A stretch of 64,000 bases of DNA, taken from contig NZ_FNSI01000001.1 of the NCBI RefSeq assembly GCF_900104955.1, positions 2,948,001-3,012,000 on the forward strand, given 5' to 3'. A program made the translations under genes and the position numbers. The DNA comes from Beijerinckia sp. 28-YEA-48 (GTDB lineage: Bacteria; Pseudomonadota; Alphaproteobacteria; Rhizobiales; Beijerinckiaceae). The notes below the pieces were generated by a model. The model was not told where the DNA came from. It did not search any database and worked only from the letters and a program-made list of their open reading frames with translations. Of this stretch, positions 1-10,382 are shown in pieces (position 1 is the stretch's first letter; each line of letters starts with the position of its first letter).

Positions 1-182
1 GAGTCAAAGGGAAAAAATACAATCTGCATTCAGGAGCCCGGCAATCCACGACGCTTGCACGAAACATTGCATTTGAGCAAAAGCCTCCAAACAGGCCTTC
101 CCAAGCACAATAATTTCCAACGTGGGCGGTTCCGCTTGGTTCCGTCGCCTCGCGATAAATTTCGCGGCGACCGGCCTCGCGA

Positions 183-213
183 CAAAAAACAGGCCGCGCA
201 CGGAGCGCGGCCT
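183..213 (-). terminator. Rho-independent terminator of groESL
   Basis: A perfect 9-bp stem (191-199 pairs with 205-213, 5-nt loop) is followed on the minus strand by a run of six T (184-189 read in reverse). It lies about 27 nt past the groEL stop codon, as expected for the end of the groES-groEL transcript. Confidence 0.85.
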
Positions 214-239
214 GCGATATTGGAACCGACAGAATGGAC

Positions 240-1898
<1,659 letters not shown>

Positions 1899-1936
1899 TT
1901 AATTGGCTGAAATAACGTGAATTAAGGGGCCGGCAA

Positions 1937-2224
1937 TTAGGCGATAACGCCCATGATGTCGGATTCCTTCATGATCAGGAGGTCCTGACCGTCGATCTTC
2001 ACTTCCGTGCCGGACCACTTGCCGAACAGGATCCGATCGCCCTTCTTGACATCGAGCGGAACCAGCTTGCCGGCTTCGTCACGAGCGCCCGAACCAACGG
2101 CGACGATTTCGCCTTCCTGGGGCTTTTCCTTGGCGGTGTCCGGAATGATGATGCCGCCCTTGGTCTTCTCTTCGCCATCGAGGCGCTTGACGACGACCCG
2201 GTCGTGCAGAGGACGAAACTTCAT
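1937..2224 (-). CDS. groES: Co-chaperonin GroES (Hsp10)
   Basis: Heptameric lid for GroEL. The 95-residue protein begins [14 protein letters not shown], and has the mobile loop ([11 protein letters not shown], roughly residues 18-28) that contacts GroEL and the C-terminal [26 protein letters not shown] end. The frame is open further upstream to an ATG at 2317, but that codon lies inside the CIRCE operator. The start at 2224 is preceded by AGGAAA about 8 nt upstream and matches the family N-terminus exactly, so 2224 is chosen. First gene of the groES-groEL operon. Confidence 0.98.
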   Translation of the reverse strand: MKFRPLHDRVVVKRLDGEEKTKGGIIIPDTAKEKPQEGEIVAVGSGARDEAGKLVPLDVKKGDRILFGKWSGTEVKIDGQDLLIMKESDIMGVIA

Positions 2225-2300
2225 GTGAGCATTTCCTGTAGCTTGCGGGTCAGGGCCGGTGCGACCGGCCTCCGCCCCCGGTTGCGTGACATGGGGGACG

Positions 2301-2333
2301 TTATTAGCACTCGCCATTAACGAGTGCTAATAA
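2301..2333 (-). promoter_or_regulatory. CIRCE operator (HrcA-binding site)
   Basis: The canonical TTAGCACTC-N9-GAGTGCTAA is present without mismatch at 2304-2330. The symmetry continues three more bases on each side, giving 12-bp perfect arms (2301-2312 and 2322-2333) around a 9-nt spacer. It lies between the predicted promoter (2345-2373) and the groES start, about +5 from the expected transcription start, the usual position for HrcA repression. hrcA itself is not in this window. Confidence 0.95.
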
Positions 2334-2344
2334 CGCTGCCGAGG

Positions 2345-2373
2345 AGATAGGAGAGGCTGGGGAGGGAGTCAAG
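2345..2373 (-). promoter_or_regulatory. Sigma-32 (RpoH)-type heat-shock promoter of groESL
   Basis: Read on the minus strand, CTTG (2373-2370) is followed after 18 nt by CCTATCT (2351-2345), an exact match to the alphaproteobacterial RpoH pattern CTTG-N18-CYTATNT. The same bases also give a fair sigma-70 promoter (TTGACT, 17 nt, TATCTC). The predicted start near 2338 places the CIRCE directly downstream. Confidence 0.7.
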
Positions 2374-2555
2374 AACGCTCGGGCAAAGAATCAGGCCGGG
2401 ACGGAGACCATCAGATCCACGCGCAAAGGTTTGCACGTCCGAGAGCGAAGACGAACCGAAAGATGGGCTAAAACGATTGCCTTTCTATGACGACTGGACG
2501 GCGGTTCGAAGACCAGCGATGGTTCACCTCTTAACCATTTTGGGAGTTCTCCCCT

Positions 2556-3029
2556 GTGTCCACCCCTGCCCTCGCCGTTCTGCCGCCGGATCAGCTCACC
2601 GCGCGCCCGGGCCTCGACCTGCTGAAAGATATGATCGCCGGTAAAATACCGGGACCGCCGATCGCCCATACGCTTAATTTCCGGCTGGCGGAGGTCGAAC
2701 ACGGCCTGGTCGTCTTCGAGGGCGAACCGCAGTTCGAGTTCTATAATCCGCTCGGCACGGTGCATGGCGGCTGGACCGCGACCCTGCTCGACAGCGCCAT
2801 GGCCTGCGCCGTCCATTCGACACTTGCCGCCGGACAGGCCTATACGACGCTTGAGTTCAAACTCAATTGCGTCCGACCGATCACCAAGGACACCGGCCTG
2901 GTGCGCTGCGAGGGCAAGATCATCAATGTCGGGCGCACGATTGCGACGTCGGAAGGCCGGCTGGTCGACAGCAAGGGCCGCCTGCTGGCCCATGGCACCG
3001 AGACCTGCCTGATCTTTTCGGGGAAATGA
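2556..3029 (+). CDS. PaaI-type hotdog-fold thioesterase
   Basis: Predicted acyl-CoA thioesterase, 157 residues, of the PaaI/YbgC-like hotdog superfamily, which hydrolyses acyl- or aryl-CoA thioesters in the cytoplasm. The diagnostic GTVHGGWTATLLDSAMA helix-cap motif is at about residues 67-83, with the HGG turn at 70-72 and the following Asp at 79. The second half carries the expected strands (YTTLEFKLNCVRPI, then GRTIATSEGRLVDSKGRLLAHGT). The start is GTG with GGGAG about 9 nt upstream. It stands alone, divergent from groES. The acyl substrate is not predictable. Confidence 0.88.
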   Translation: MSTPALAVLPPDQLTARPGLDLLKDMIAGKIPGPPIAHTLNFRLAEVEHGLVVFEGEPQFEFYNPLGTVHGGWTATLLDSAMACAVHSTLAAGQAYTTLEFKLNCVRPITKDTGLVRCEGKIINVGRTIATSEGRLVDSKGRLLAHGTETCLIFSGK

Positions 3030-3121
3030 GCTTCCGCCTCTCCCGGCCATTGCAACAGGCGCGGTGACGCGGGATCATGCGCCCGCCGGAGGCACTCAAA
3101 AACTCTGGACGGGGAGGAAAT

Positions 3122-4099
3122 ATGTTCAATTGCCTGACGCGGGTTGCCGCTGCCGGCCGCTTTGCCATTGCAATAAGCCTGATCACAGCTCTGAGCGCAC
3201 CAGCGGCCGCCGCCGACAAGGTGCGGGCCGGGACCTCCGGCCTGGCGCTGCTGTGGACCTTCATCGACAGCGGCACGAAAGCCGGCATCTGGCAAAAATA
3301 CGGCATCGAGGTCGAGCGGGTGGCGCTGGCCGGCGATGCGGTGATGCAGCAGGCGCTGACCTCGGGCGACCTCCAGTTCGGCTTCGGCTCGGGGCCTGGC
3401 ATGGGCTACCACTCGAAAGGCGTGCCGGCGATTGGCGTCGCCGCTGTCGCCGGACCGCCCTACAGTTTCATGATTACGGTGGTGCCGAACTCACCGATCC
3501 GCACCGTCGACGACCTGAAAGGCCGGCGCATCGGCGTCACCACCGCCGGCTCGATGACGCAATGGCTGGTGCGTGAACTGTCGCGCCAGAAAGGCTGGGG
3601 TCCAAACGGCATTATCGATCTACCGATGGGTGCGCCGCGCACCCAGCTTGTCGCCATGAAGTCAGGCGATCTCGACGGCACCGTCACCACCGTCGAGACA
3701 ACGGCCACTTACGAGGAACTGAACGAAGCCCGTGGCGTGGTCGAACTCGGCGAACTGGTGAAGGACTTTCACACGCACGTGCTGTTCGCGCGCACCGCGC
3801 TGATCGACAAAAATCCGGATCTCGTCACGCGCTTTCTCAAAGGCTGGTTCGCCACCGTCGCCTATATGAAAGCCAACAAGGCTTTCGCCATCAAGGAATC
3901 AGCGGCGGCGATGAAATATTCGGAATCAGCGATTGCCAAGGCGATGGACGCGCAGTTTGCAATGCTCTCCGATGACGGCGCCTGGAACCCCAAGGCCATA
4001 GATAAGATCAGCTCATCGCTTGTCGAACTCGGCATCCTCGAAAAGGAACCGCCACGCGACCAGCTCTATACGGATCGCTTCGTGCCGGTGAAGCCGTAA
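3122..4099 (+). CDS. NMT1/SsuA-like ABC transporter solute-binding protein
   Basis: Periplasmic binding protein of the nitrate/sulfonate/taurine-type NMT1 group, 325 residues. A cleavable signal peptide (residues 1 to about 31, ending ALSAPAAAA) precedes the type-2 periplasmic fold: KAGIWQKYGIEVERVALAG, then DLQFGFGSG, then PNSPIRTVDDLKGRRIGVTTAGS. The ATG at 3122 has a strong GGGGAGGAAAT just upstream, so an in-frame ATG at 3077 is not used. No ABC permease or ATPase gene adjoins it; the flanking genes are a thioesterase and a small secreted protein, so the transport partners must lie elsewhere or the protein acts as a sensor. Ligand unknown. Confidence 0.85.
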   Translation: MFNCLTRVAAAGRFAIAISLITALSAPAAAADKVRAGTSGLALLWTFIDSGTKAGIWQKYGIEVERVALAGDAVMQQALTSGDLQFGFGSGPGMGYHSKGVPAIGVAAVAGPPYSFMITVVPNSPIRTVDDLKGRRIGVTTAGSMTQWLVRELSRQKGWGPNGIIDLPMGAPRTQLVAMKSGDLDGTVTTVETTATYEELNEARGVVELGELVKDFHTHVLFARTALIDKNPDLVTRFLKGWFATVAYMKANKAFAIKESAAAMKYSESAIAKAMDAQFAMLSDDGAWNPKAIDKISSSLVELGILEKEPPRDQLYTDRFVPVKP

Positions 4100-4207
4100 G
4101 CTCCCCCAAGGCGATAGCGACAGCTTCATCACGAAAAAGCACCAGCCCCTGGATAGGTCCAAGACTCAGCAGGACTCATTCAGAGGCTGGCCTCAATGGA
4201 TCAAAGT

Positions 4208-4423
4208 CTACGGACGAAGCCCCATTTTGCGCATGCAGGCCGAATAGACGTCCGCGCGTGCTTTCGTGTCGGGATCGTCAGGGCCCGTCGGTTGAGGCAC
4301 GATTTTATGCGCTTGCGAGATGCATTGCCGAATGGCGTCTCCTCGCGCCGTTCTGGCCGAGGCGTAAGATAGCGTCATCGTGATAGAGAGTGCTGCAAGA
4401 GCGTAGAGCGCTAGATACTTCAT
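4208..4423 (-). CDS. Small secreted protein with a Cys pair, unknown function
   Basis: A 71-residue protein with a signal peptide (MKYLALYALAALSITMTLSYASA) and a mature part of about 48 residues. The mature part holds two Cys, in RQCISQAHK and YSACMRKMG, that could form a disulfide. The RxxC...YxxCMxxxG pattern is familiar from small exported hypothetical proteins of rhizobia. GGAG lies 6 nt before the ATG. It is followed by no partner gene and nothing suggests a function. Confidence 0.7.
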   Translation of the reverse strand: MKYLALYALAALSITMTLSYASARTARGDAIRQCISQAHKIVPQPTGPDDPDTKARADVYSACMRKMGLRP

Positions 4424-4540
4424 GGCGTCTCCAATCGCGTTAGTGTCGCCACCCCGTCAATCGGCCTCAGATTTTTGACAGAGCTTGCATCCGCAAATCG
4501 CTTAACGCCGGCCTGTTCACTCGGTTGCATGTTCTACATC

Positions 4541-4570
4541 AAAAAACTTATAGTTGAAGACTGCAACTAT
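4541..4570 (-). terminator. Rho-independent terminator of the Bug gene
   Basis: On the minus strand a 7-bp stem (4570-4564 with 4556-4550, 7-nt loop) is followed two bases later by six T (complement of 4541-4546). It lies 38 nt past the stop codon of the gene at 4608-5603. Confidence 0.75.
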
Positions 4571-4607
4571 GCGCTGTGGCCGTGCGGCTTCTTGAACTTA
4601 AGCACGC

Positions 4608-5603
4608 TCAGTCGAGCTTGATGCCGGCATCCTTGATGATACGCCCCCAAAGGGCGGCTTCATCGGCAACGATTTTGCGGGCTTCGGCCGGGGTCGGATG
4701 CCAGGCGATGAGGTAGTTCTCGTCAAACCGCTTCTTCACGTCCGGCTCTGTAATCATTTCGCGCATCAGGCCGTTGATCCGCTCGATTACTGGCGCCGGC
4801 GTGCCAGCTGGCGCGATCAGCCCGAACCAGGTGGTCGATTCATAGCCGGGCGCGCCGGATTCGGTCGCAGTCGGCAGATCGGGCAAAAGCGGCATGCGCT
4901 TTTGCGTTGTCGCCGCCAGCAAGCGCAGCTGTCCCGCCTCGACCAAACCGATCACCGGGGCGACGCCGACGGAAATCATCTGCACCTGATTGGTGGCGAG
5001 ATCGGCGACGGCGGGCGCGGCTCCACGATAGGGCACGTGCACCATCTTGATGCCGGCGATGCGCTCAAGCTGCAAAGCCGAAAGATGATTGGTGGAAGCG
5101 ACACCTGCCGATCCGTAGTTGATCGTGCCGGGCTTCGCTTTCGCAAGAGCGAGGAACTCCTGCAAGGTCTTGGCCGGCACATCCTTGCTGACCACCACCA
5201 CTTGCGGCGCCTCGGCGATGATCGCCACCGGCACCAGGTCCTTGGCCGGGTCGAACGGCATGCTGCGATAGAGGAACTGATTGACGGTCAAGACACCGTT
5301 GGTGATCATCGCCAGGGTGTAGCCATCGGGCTCGGCCTTCGCCACCTGATCGGCGCCAACATTGCCACCCGCGCCGGTGCGATTGTCGACCGTGGCCGTC
5401 TGCCCGGTGCGCCTGCCAATATATTCGGCGACGACGCGGCCGAGATAATCGGTCGTTCCGCCGGCTGAGTAAGGGACGACGATGCGGATCGGCTTGGTGG
5501 GCCAGATTTCTTTTGGTTGTCCCAACGCCATGCATGGGACGAGCACCATCATCGCAGCAAGACACGCCGCAAGACGCGCCTCTACACCTGCCATTCTCCC
5601 CAT
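4608..5603 (-). CDS. Bug-family (TctC) solute-binding protein
   Basis: Periplasmic receptor of the tripartite tricarboxylate transporter family, 331 residues. A signal peptide covers residues 1 to about 28. It is followed by the family signature WPTKPIRIVVPYSAGGTTD, then NRTGAGGNVGADQVAKAEPDGYTL, and a C-terminal AGTPAPVIERINGLMREM segment. These proteins bind carboxylates or other small organic acids. No tctA/tctB membrane genes are adjacent. A GGGGAGGG stretch lies just before the ATG at 5603; a second ATG three codons on (5594) is also possible. Ligand unknown. Confidence 0.9.
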   Translation of the reverse strand: MGRMAGVEARLAACLAAMMVLVPCMALGQPKEIWPTKPIRIVVPYSAGGTTDYLGRVVAEYIGRRTGQTATVDNRTGAGGNVGADQVAKAEPDGYTLAMITNGVLTVNQFLYRSMPFDPAKDLVPVAIIAEAPQVVVVSKDVPAKTLQEFLALAKAKPGTINYGSAGVASTNHLSALQLERIAGIKMVHVPYRGAAPAVADLATNQVQMISVGVAPVIGLVEAGQLRLLAATTQKRMPLLPDLPTATESGAPGYESTTWFGLIAPAGTPAPVIERINGLMREMITEPDVKKRFDENYLIAWHPTPAEARKIVADEAALWGRIIKDAGIKLD

Positions 5604-5732
5604 GGCGCCCTCCCCTTGTTTTCATAATTTGTCGCATGGCGGCCATAAGCCCGCAATCACGCAATCGCGCCGCATTGACCTACGGCCCGGCGCAATGACA
5701 TGGTCCCTGCGATTCAGGTAGAGGAAACCCAT

Positions 5733-6833
5733 ATGAAGGTCAGGGCTGCGGTTTTTCGTGACGGCACACTCAACCCCTCTTTTGAAGATCTGACGCTCGC
5801 TGGCCCGCGCGCCGGCGAAGTGCTCGTCAAAATCGTCGCCAGCGGCGTCTGCCATACCGATCTCAAATCGGCGGGGAAGGTCAGCCCGGTGCCGAAGCCC
5901 GTGGTGCTTGGCCACGAGGGCGCCGGTGTTGTCGAAGCCGTTGGCGCCGGCGTCACCAAGGTTGCGAAGGGCGATCATGTCGTGCTGACCTTCGGCTTCT
6001 GCGGCCACTGCCCGAGCTGCGCAGATGCCGAGCCAGCCTATTGCTACAATCAGGGCCGGTTGAATTTCGAATGCACGCCTGTTGATGGGCTGCGCTACAC
6101 CGATGCCAGCGGCAACCCGGTACATGGCGATTTCTTCAGCCAGTCCTCCTTCGCCACCTATGCGGTTGGCCATGAGCGCAACGTTGTGAAGGTGCGTAAG
6201 GACGCGCCGCTCGAACTGCTGGGGCCGCTGGGCTGTGGCATCCAGACCGGAGCCGGCGCCATCCTCAACGACTTCAAACTGCAGCCCGGCCAAACACTCG
6301 CCGTGTTCGGCGTCGGCGCGCTCGGCCTGTCAGCGGTGATGGCGGCTCGCATCGCCGGCGCCAGCCGGATCGTCGCCGTCGACCGCCATGCCCACCGCCT
6401 CGACCTCGCCCGCGACCTCGGCGCCGACCTGACGATCGTTGCCGGCAGCGAACCGACCTCGGCCGAAATCTTGAAACAGATTCCCGGCGGCGTCGACTTC
6501 GCGCTCGACACCACTGGCGTATTGCCGGTGATGCGGCAGGCGATAGACTCGCTGGCGCCGCGCGGCATGGCCGGCTTCGTCACCAGCCCGTGGGACGGTT
6601 CGGAACTGTCTGTTTCGGTCCGCCATCTGCTGCTCGGCCGCAAGATCCGTGGCATTATCGAGGGCAACAGCAATCCGGACGTGTTCATCCCGATGCTGGT
6701 CGATTTCTTCATGCAGGGGCGCTTCCCCTTCGACCGATTGGTGCAATTCTACAATTTCGACGAGATCGCCAAGGCCTTCCACGACAGCGAGGACGGCAAG
6801 ACGGTGAAGCCCGTGCTGCGGATCGCCGCCTGA
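5733..6833 (+). CDS. Zinc-dependent alcohol dehydrogenase (MDR superfamily, aryl-alcohol type)
   Basis: NAD(P)-dependent oxidation of an alcohol to an aldehyde; 366 residues. Catalytic zinc ligands are visible as Cys40 (GVCHTD), His61-Glu62 (GHEGAGVVEAVG) and Cys168 (LGCGIQTGAGA). The structural zinc site is Cys90, 93, 96 and 104 (FCGHCPSC...YC). The Rossmann motif GVGALG is at 193-198, with an Asp at 217 ending the second strand, which favours NAD over NADP. The long segment between the structural zinc and Cys168 resembles aryl-alcohol/benzyl-alcohol dehydrogenases. Start 5733 is chosen because GAGGAAA lies 7 nt upstream; an earlier ATG at 5700 lacks a site. It is a single-gene unit ending in the terminator at 6855-6881. 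Confidence 0.92.
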   Translation: MKVRAAVFRDGTLNPSFEDLTLAGPRAGEVLVKIVASGVCHTDLKSAGKVSPVPKPVVLGHEGAGVVEAVGAGVTKVAKGDHVVLTFGFCGHCPSCADAEPAYCYNQGRLNFECTPVDGLRYTDASGNPVHGDFFSQSSFATYAVGHERNVVKVRKDAPLELLGPLGCGIQTGAGAILNDFKLQPGQTLAVFGVGALGLSAVMAARIAGASRIVAVDRHAHRLDLARDLGADLTIVAGSEPTSAEILKQIPGGVDFALDTTGVLPVMRQAIDSLAPRGMAGFVTSPWDGSELSVSVRHLLLGRKIRGIIEGNSNPDVFIPMLVDFFMQGRFPFDRLVQFYNFDEIAKAFHDSEDGKTVKPVLRIAA

Positions 6834-6854
6834 TCGTAAGAATGCGAAGATGGA

Positions 6855-6881
6855 AGGGCTCGGCTTAGCCGGGCCCTTTTT
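6855..6881 (+). terminator. Rho-independent terminator after the alcohol dehydrogenase
   Basis: A 10-bp stem (6855-6864 with 6868-6877, one G-T pair, 3-nt loop) runs into five T. It lies 21 nt past the stop codon at 6833 and separates this gene from the convergent MFS gene. Confidence 0.85.
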
Positions 6882-6898
6882 ACGATCGCTTCAAACCG

Positions 6899-8260
6899 TC
6901 ACCGCTTGGTGGCGACAGGCGCGCAAGATTGCAGATCGCGGTCGGCTTTCGACCGCGCCTGAGACAGTTTTGGCAGAACACCCACAAGAGCCGGCAGGAA
7001 GATGCCGGCCATAGCCGCGATCGCCATCATGAAGGCCGACGGTCCGGCAAAGCCTTGCGAGATATCGCGAAGATGGCCGAACACGATCGGGCCGATGATC
7101 GAGCCGATATTGCCCACTGCACTGACGAAGGCGATACCGCTCGCCGCCGCCGTGCCCGATAGGATCAAGGCCGGCAAAGTCCAGAACACGGCGATTGCCC
7201 CCAAAACCCCGGCATTGGCGACGACCAAGCCGAGAATGAGCAGCCATGGGCCACCCCACCCGAAATAGAGGTAGCCAACAGCCAACAGCCAACCGACCGC
7301 GCAGGTGAGCATGGCACAGGCGATGTGCCAGATGCGTTCTCCTTTGCGATCGGAACTACGCCCCCAGAAAACCATCGCGAGCGTGCCCAGCAACGGCGGA
7401 ATGGCGACGAGGACACCAACAACGGCATAGGACAGATCGAGCGTCCGCACGATCTGTGGCAACCAGAGCGGCACTCCGGTCAACACGATCGAAATCAGCG
7501 CATAGAGGACACCGAGCGCGACAACATGCCGATCGCCAAAAACCGCGAGATGGTTTGACGTATCGAGCTTGCCGAGTGTCACCTTCTCGCGCTGAACCAT
7601 ATTTTCCAGCGCTTCCTGTTCAGCGGGAGATAGCCAGCGCGCCTCTCGCGGCCGATCGCTCAGATAGAACCAGGCCGCGATGCCAATGAACAGCGTCGGA
7701 AGCCCTTCAAGAATGAACAGCCATTGCCAGCCATGCAGGCCCCAGAGGCCGTTCATCTCAAGGATCGGCCCAGATAGGAGGGCGGTCAACGACTGCCCCA
7801 GGGGCATGGCGATCAGAAACACCGCATTGGTGCGGGCCCGGACCCTGCCCGGAAACCAGCATCCGAGAAAAAACAGGATTCCCGGAAACAGGCCCGCTTC
7901 CGCCACGCCGAGCAGGAACCGCAAAACATAGAAACTCATCGGCCCGGTGGCGAGGCTGGTCGCCATCGACAGAAGGGCCCACGTCACCATGATGCGCATA
8001 AACCAAAGTCTCGCACCGACCCGCGCCAGCATAAGATTGCTCGGAATTTCAAACAACATATATCCCAGGGAAAACAGGCTCGCTCCAAGGCCAAACGAGA
8101 AGGAACTCAAGCCGAGATCCTTGTTCATGCTGAGCGCGGCAAAGCCGACATTTACGCGATCCATGACCGCGCAAAACATCATAAGAGCCAGGAAACCAAT
8201 CAAGCGCCGGAATGCTTTTCTAACCGCGACTTCCTCGACAGCATCAATAGCGCTCGACAT
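6899..8260 (-). CDS. MFS transporter, anion:cation symporter (ACS) family
   Basis: Inner-membrane permease of 453 residues with about twelve hydrophobic segments. The first segment is followed by MDRVNVGFAALSMNKDLGLSS, the signature of the ACS subfamily (phthalate, tartrate, hexuronate, 4-hydroxyphenylacetate permeases). Loop 2-3 contains LMLARVGARLW, and transmembrane 4-5 contains LRFLLGVAEAGLFPGILFFLG. It is the last gene of a minus-strand series whose other members include a FAD monooxygenase and a hydrolase, so it probably imports the aromatic or carboxylic substrate of that operon. AAGGGA precedes the start. Confidence 0.9.
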   Translation of the reverse strand: MSSAIDAVEEVAVRKAFRRLIGFLALMMFCAVMDRVNVGFAALSMNKDLGLSSFSFGLGASLFSLGYMLFEIPSNLMLARVGARLWFMRIMVTWALLSMATSLATGPMSFYVLRFLLGVAEAGLFPGILFFLGCWFPGRVRARTNAVFLIAMPLGQSLTALLSGPILEMNGLWGLHGWQWLFILEGLPTLFIGIAAWFYLSDRPREARWLSPAEQEALENMVQREKVTLGKLDTSNHLAVFGDRHVVALGVLYALISIVLTGVPLWLPQIVRTLDLSYAVVGVLVAIPPLLGTLAMVFWGRSSDRKGERIWHIACAMLTCAVGWLLAVGYLYFGWGGPWLLILGLVVANAGVLGAIAVFWTLPALILSGTAAASGIAFVSAVGNIGSIIGPIVFGHLRDISQGFAGPSAFMMAIAAMAGIFLPALVGVLPKLSQARSKADRDLQSCAPVATKR

Positions 8261-8285
8261 GTCTGTGTTCCCTTACGATGACCGG

Positions 8286-9341
8286 CTAGAATTTTGGAAA
8301 TATCTGGCGCTCCGCAAGCCAACTCGACATCTTCACCCGCTCGACCCGCTCAGCCGCTCGGAAGCCGTCATGCCGTTCCTTGTTCGGCCAAACATGTTCG
8401 GCCGTGACGGCCATGCGCACGGCTATGTCGTCGCGCGTGATATTGAACACCATCATGTCCTGGGCCAGAACGAGACGGCCTTCATAATGTTGCCTCACGT
8501 CGCGTTCGATCTCAGGCAACAGATCGAAGTCGTTGAAAAAGTGGTAGAGCACGCCAAGACGCGGCTTGACCTGTTGCAAGACATAGCCGGCTTCAAGGGG
8601 TGAGGAATGGGCCATGGTGCCGATGCCGACAGCCGTCTTCTTGTCGTAACCAGAACGCTCCATGAGTTGACTGACGGAGTTGAAAGCCTCGTGAACGACG
8701 AGATCAGCCTGCTGCGCGTTCTCGATGAAGAAATGACTGGGGGTGGTATCTCCGGAAAAGACGAACGTAAGTCCGTTCCATTCGAGGCGAAGACTGACCG
8801 GCCCATCGTAAATATGCACCGCGGGGAAGCTGATAATCCGCACCCCGTTTCGTTCGTAGATCGTCTGGACCTTGCTATAGTCGAACTCGTGCACCTCGAC
8901 TTCGGCGCCCGATGCCGGCAGAAGCCCCGTGCGTGTCGCGGTGTCCCATGCATAAGCGGACTTCTGCATCTCGACAAAATGTTTCGTTCCGTGTTCCGTC
9001 TTCAGGCCCGATGGGCCATAGATGACAAGCGGCGTTATGCGCCCACCCGCCCAACCTCCAACCCAGACGTTGGGAAAGTCTCCGACGTGATCGACGTGCA
9101 GATGGGTGGCAAAGCACGCGGTGATATCGGCATAGGGGATTTCGAGAGCCGTGAAATTTTTCTGCGATCCACTGCCAAAATCGAAGATGAACTTATCGCC
9201 GTTACCCAGTTCGATAAGCCAGGAGGCATTGGCCTGCGCGCGTCGTAGGAACGGTCGCCCCGTTCCCAGCGCCACGACACGCATCTCGTCGGGCGCAAGA
9301 GCCTCTGTGTTGGGAAAGTAGTGATCTCTACGAATGGACAC
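8286..9341 (-). CDS. Metallo-beta-lactamase-fold hydrolase
   Basis: Dinuclear zinc hydrolase of 351 residues. The metal motif THLHVDHVGD is at about residues 79-87 (His80, His82, Asp84, His85), followed by a further His in FPAVHIYDGPVS and by the Asp of TFVFSGDTTPS, typical of the RNase Z/arylsulfatase-like branch. The N-terminus (VALGTGRPFLRRAQANASWLIEL) resembles that branch too. No signal peptide. GTG start with GAGGAG 7-8 nt upstream. It is 33 nt below the AraC gene and 25 nt above the permease gene, so it belongs to the same transcript. The bond cleaved is unknown; lactone or ester opening of an oxidised aromatic would suit the context. Confidence 0.85.
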   Translation of the reverse strand: MSIRRDHYFPNTEALAPDEMRVVALGTGRPFLRRAQANASWLIELGNGDKFIFDFGSGSQKNFTALEIPYADITACFATHLHVDHVGDFPNVWVGGWAGGRITPLVIYGPSGLKTEHGTKHFVEMQKSAYAWDTATRTGLLPASGAEVEVHEFDYSKVQTIYERNGVRIISFPAVHIYDGPVSLRLEWNGLTFVFSGDTTPSHFFIENAQQADLVVHEAFNSVSQLMERSGYDKKTAVGIGTMAHSSPLEAGYVLQQVKPRLGVLYHFFNDFDLLPEIERDVRQHYEGRLVLAQDMMVFNITRDDIAVRMAVTAEHVWPNKERHDGFRAAERVERVKMSSWLAERQIFPKF

Positions 9342-9374
9342 TCAATTTCTCCTCAGGCTCGTATGGCTCTAAAT

Positions 9375-10346
9375 TTATATTTGGCGGGCGATTGGACGCG
9401 TTCCGCCGCTACGGCATTCACGCGGGGTCAGGCCGAAAGCCTGCCGAAAGGAGCGGCTGAAATGCGCGGCATCTGAAAACCCCCACGAAAAGGCAATATC
9501 GCTGATCGTGCGCGCTCTTAAGTTGGGATTCTCGATATCGGACTTGCAACGCATCAATCGCGTCTGCTGCAACCAACGACAGAATGTCGTTTCGTCCTGA
9601 TCAAACAAGGCATGCAACGAACGAATTGAGACGCCGGCCGCGCGCGCGATGCTCTCAGGCGCAATTTCGGGATTGCGCAACTGGCTAAGCGCAATATTTT
9701 TAACGCGCGTCAGTGTCGCGATACGGTTTGTCGGGCCGGCGTTGCCCCCTTGCGAGGCGAATTGGCTGACCGCCGTTACGAGCAAATCACTGAAATGTTC
9801 CTGCAATCGATCGTGAAAAGAGCTTTGCTCGGCTTCGTCCTCGACGACGACTTGCTGCATGAAAGCAAAGAGGAAGCGGCCAGGACCAGAAGAACCTGAG
9901 ATTGTTCTTGCCGTGACCGTATCGAATGTTCCGTAGCGCTGCCGAAGATAGGTGCGCGGCAAGTTAAAGCAGATCTGCTCAAACGCGTCCTTGAATCTCA
10001 ACTCATAGGGGCGCGTGCTGTCATAGACCGCGAAGGTGCCTGGTGTCGTGACACATTCGCGCCCATCTTGCGTTACAAAGCCTTCGCCCGAGACCTGAAA
10101 ATTGAGTTGCAGCACATCTTCGCGGGCATAGAGGATTTCCTGGCGCGTGCGGCGCACGTATTGTTCTCTGGAATCAACACGGGTTACGCGCATCGCACCG
10201 AGTCTCTTGGTGGAGATTTTCCCCGAAAAGCTCCCGGCATCCTCGATGTCGATTTGAACGCTCGGATAGTAGCCGCAGATGAGCTCCTGCCAGTGACGGC
10301 CGCGCTCGCGTGGTTTCACGGTCTGGGTGGTGAAGCGCTCCATCAT
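9375..10346 (-). CDS. AraC-family transcriptional regulator
   Basis: DNA-binding regulator of 323 residues. The N-terminal part is an AraC-binding-like sensor domain of the FeaR/NahR-associated type (EDVLQLNFQVSGEGFVTQDGRE, YDSTRPYELRFKDAFEQ). The C-terminal HTH region covers roughly residues 210-318, with PESIARAAGVSIRSLHALF as the first helix-turn-helix and ISDIAFSWGFSDAAHFSRSFRQAFGLTPRECR as the second, a textbook AraC signature. It lies inside the catabolic operon (36 nt after the cupin, 33 nt before the hydrolase), so its own level should rise with the pathway, consistent with positive feedback. GGGGAGG precedes the start. Confidence 0.93.
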   Translation of the reverse strand: MMERFTTQTVKPRERGRHWQELICGYYPSVQIDIEDAGSFSGKISTKRLGAMRVTRVDSREQYVRRTRQEILYAREDVLQLNFQVSGEGFVTQDGRECVTTPGTFAVYDSTRPYELRFKDAFEQICFNLPRTYLRQRYGTFDTVTARTISGSSGPGRFLFAFMQQVVVEDEAEQSSFHDRLQEHFSDLLVTAVSQFASQGGNAGPTNRIATLTRVKNIALSQLRNPEIAPESIARAAGVSIRSLHALFDQDETTFCRWLQQTRLMRCKSDIENPNLRARTISDIAFSWGFSDAAHFSRSFRQAFGLTPRECRSGGTRPIARQI

Positions 10347-10382
10347 AGTTGCCTCCCCTATCGATGACTTGCGGCCGGATCC

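Noticed and set aside
4..201. A 65-codon open frame on the minus strand at the window edge
   Set aside because: It runs through the groEL terminator and has no coding character or ribosome-binding site.
2225..2317. Longer GroES N-terminus starting at 2317
   Set aside because: The ATG falls inside the CIRCE operator and downstream start 2224 has a good ribosome-binding site and the family N-terminus.
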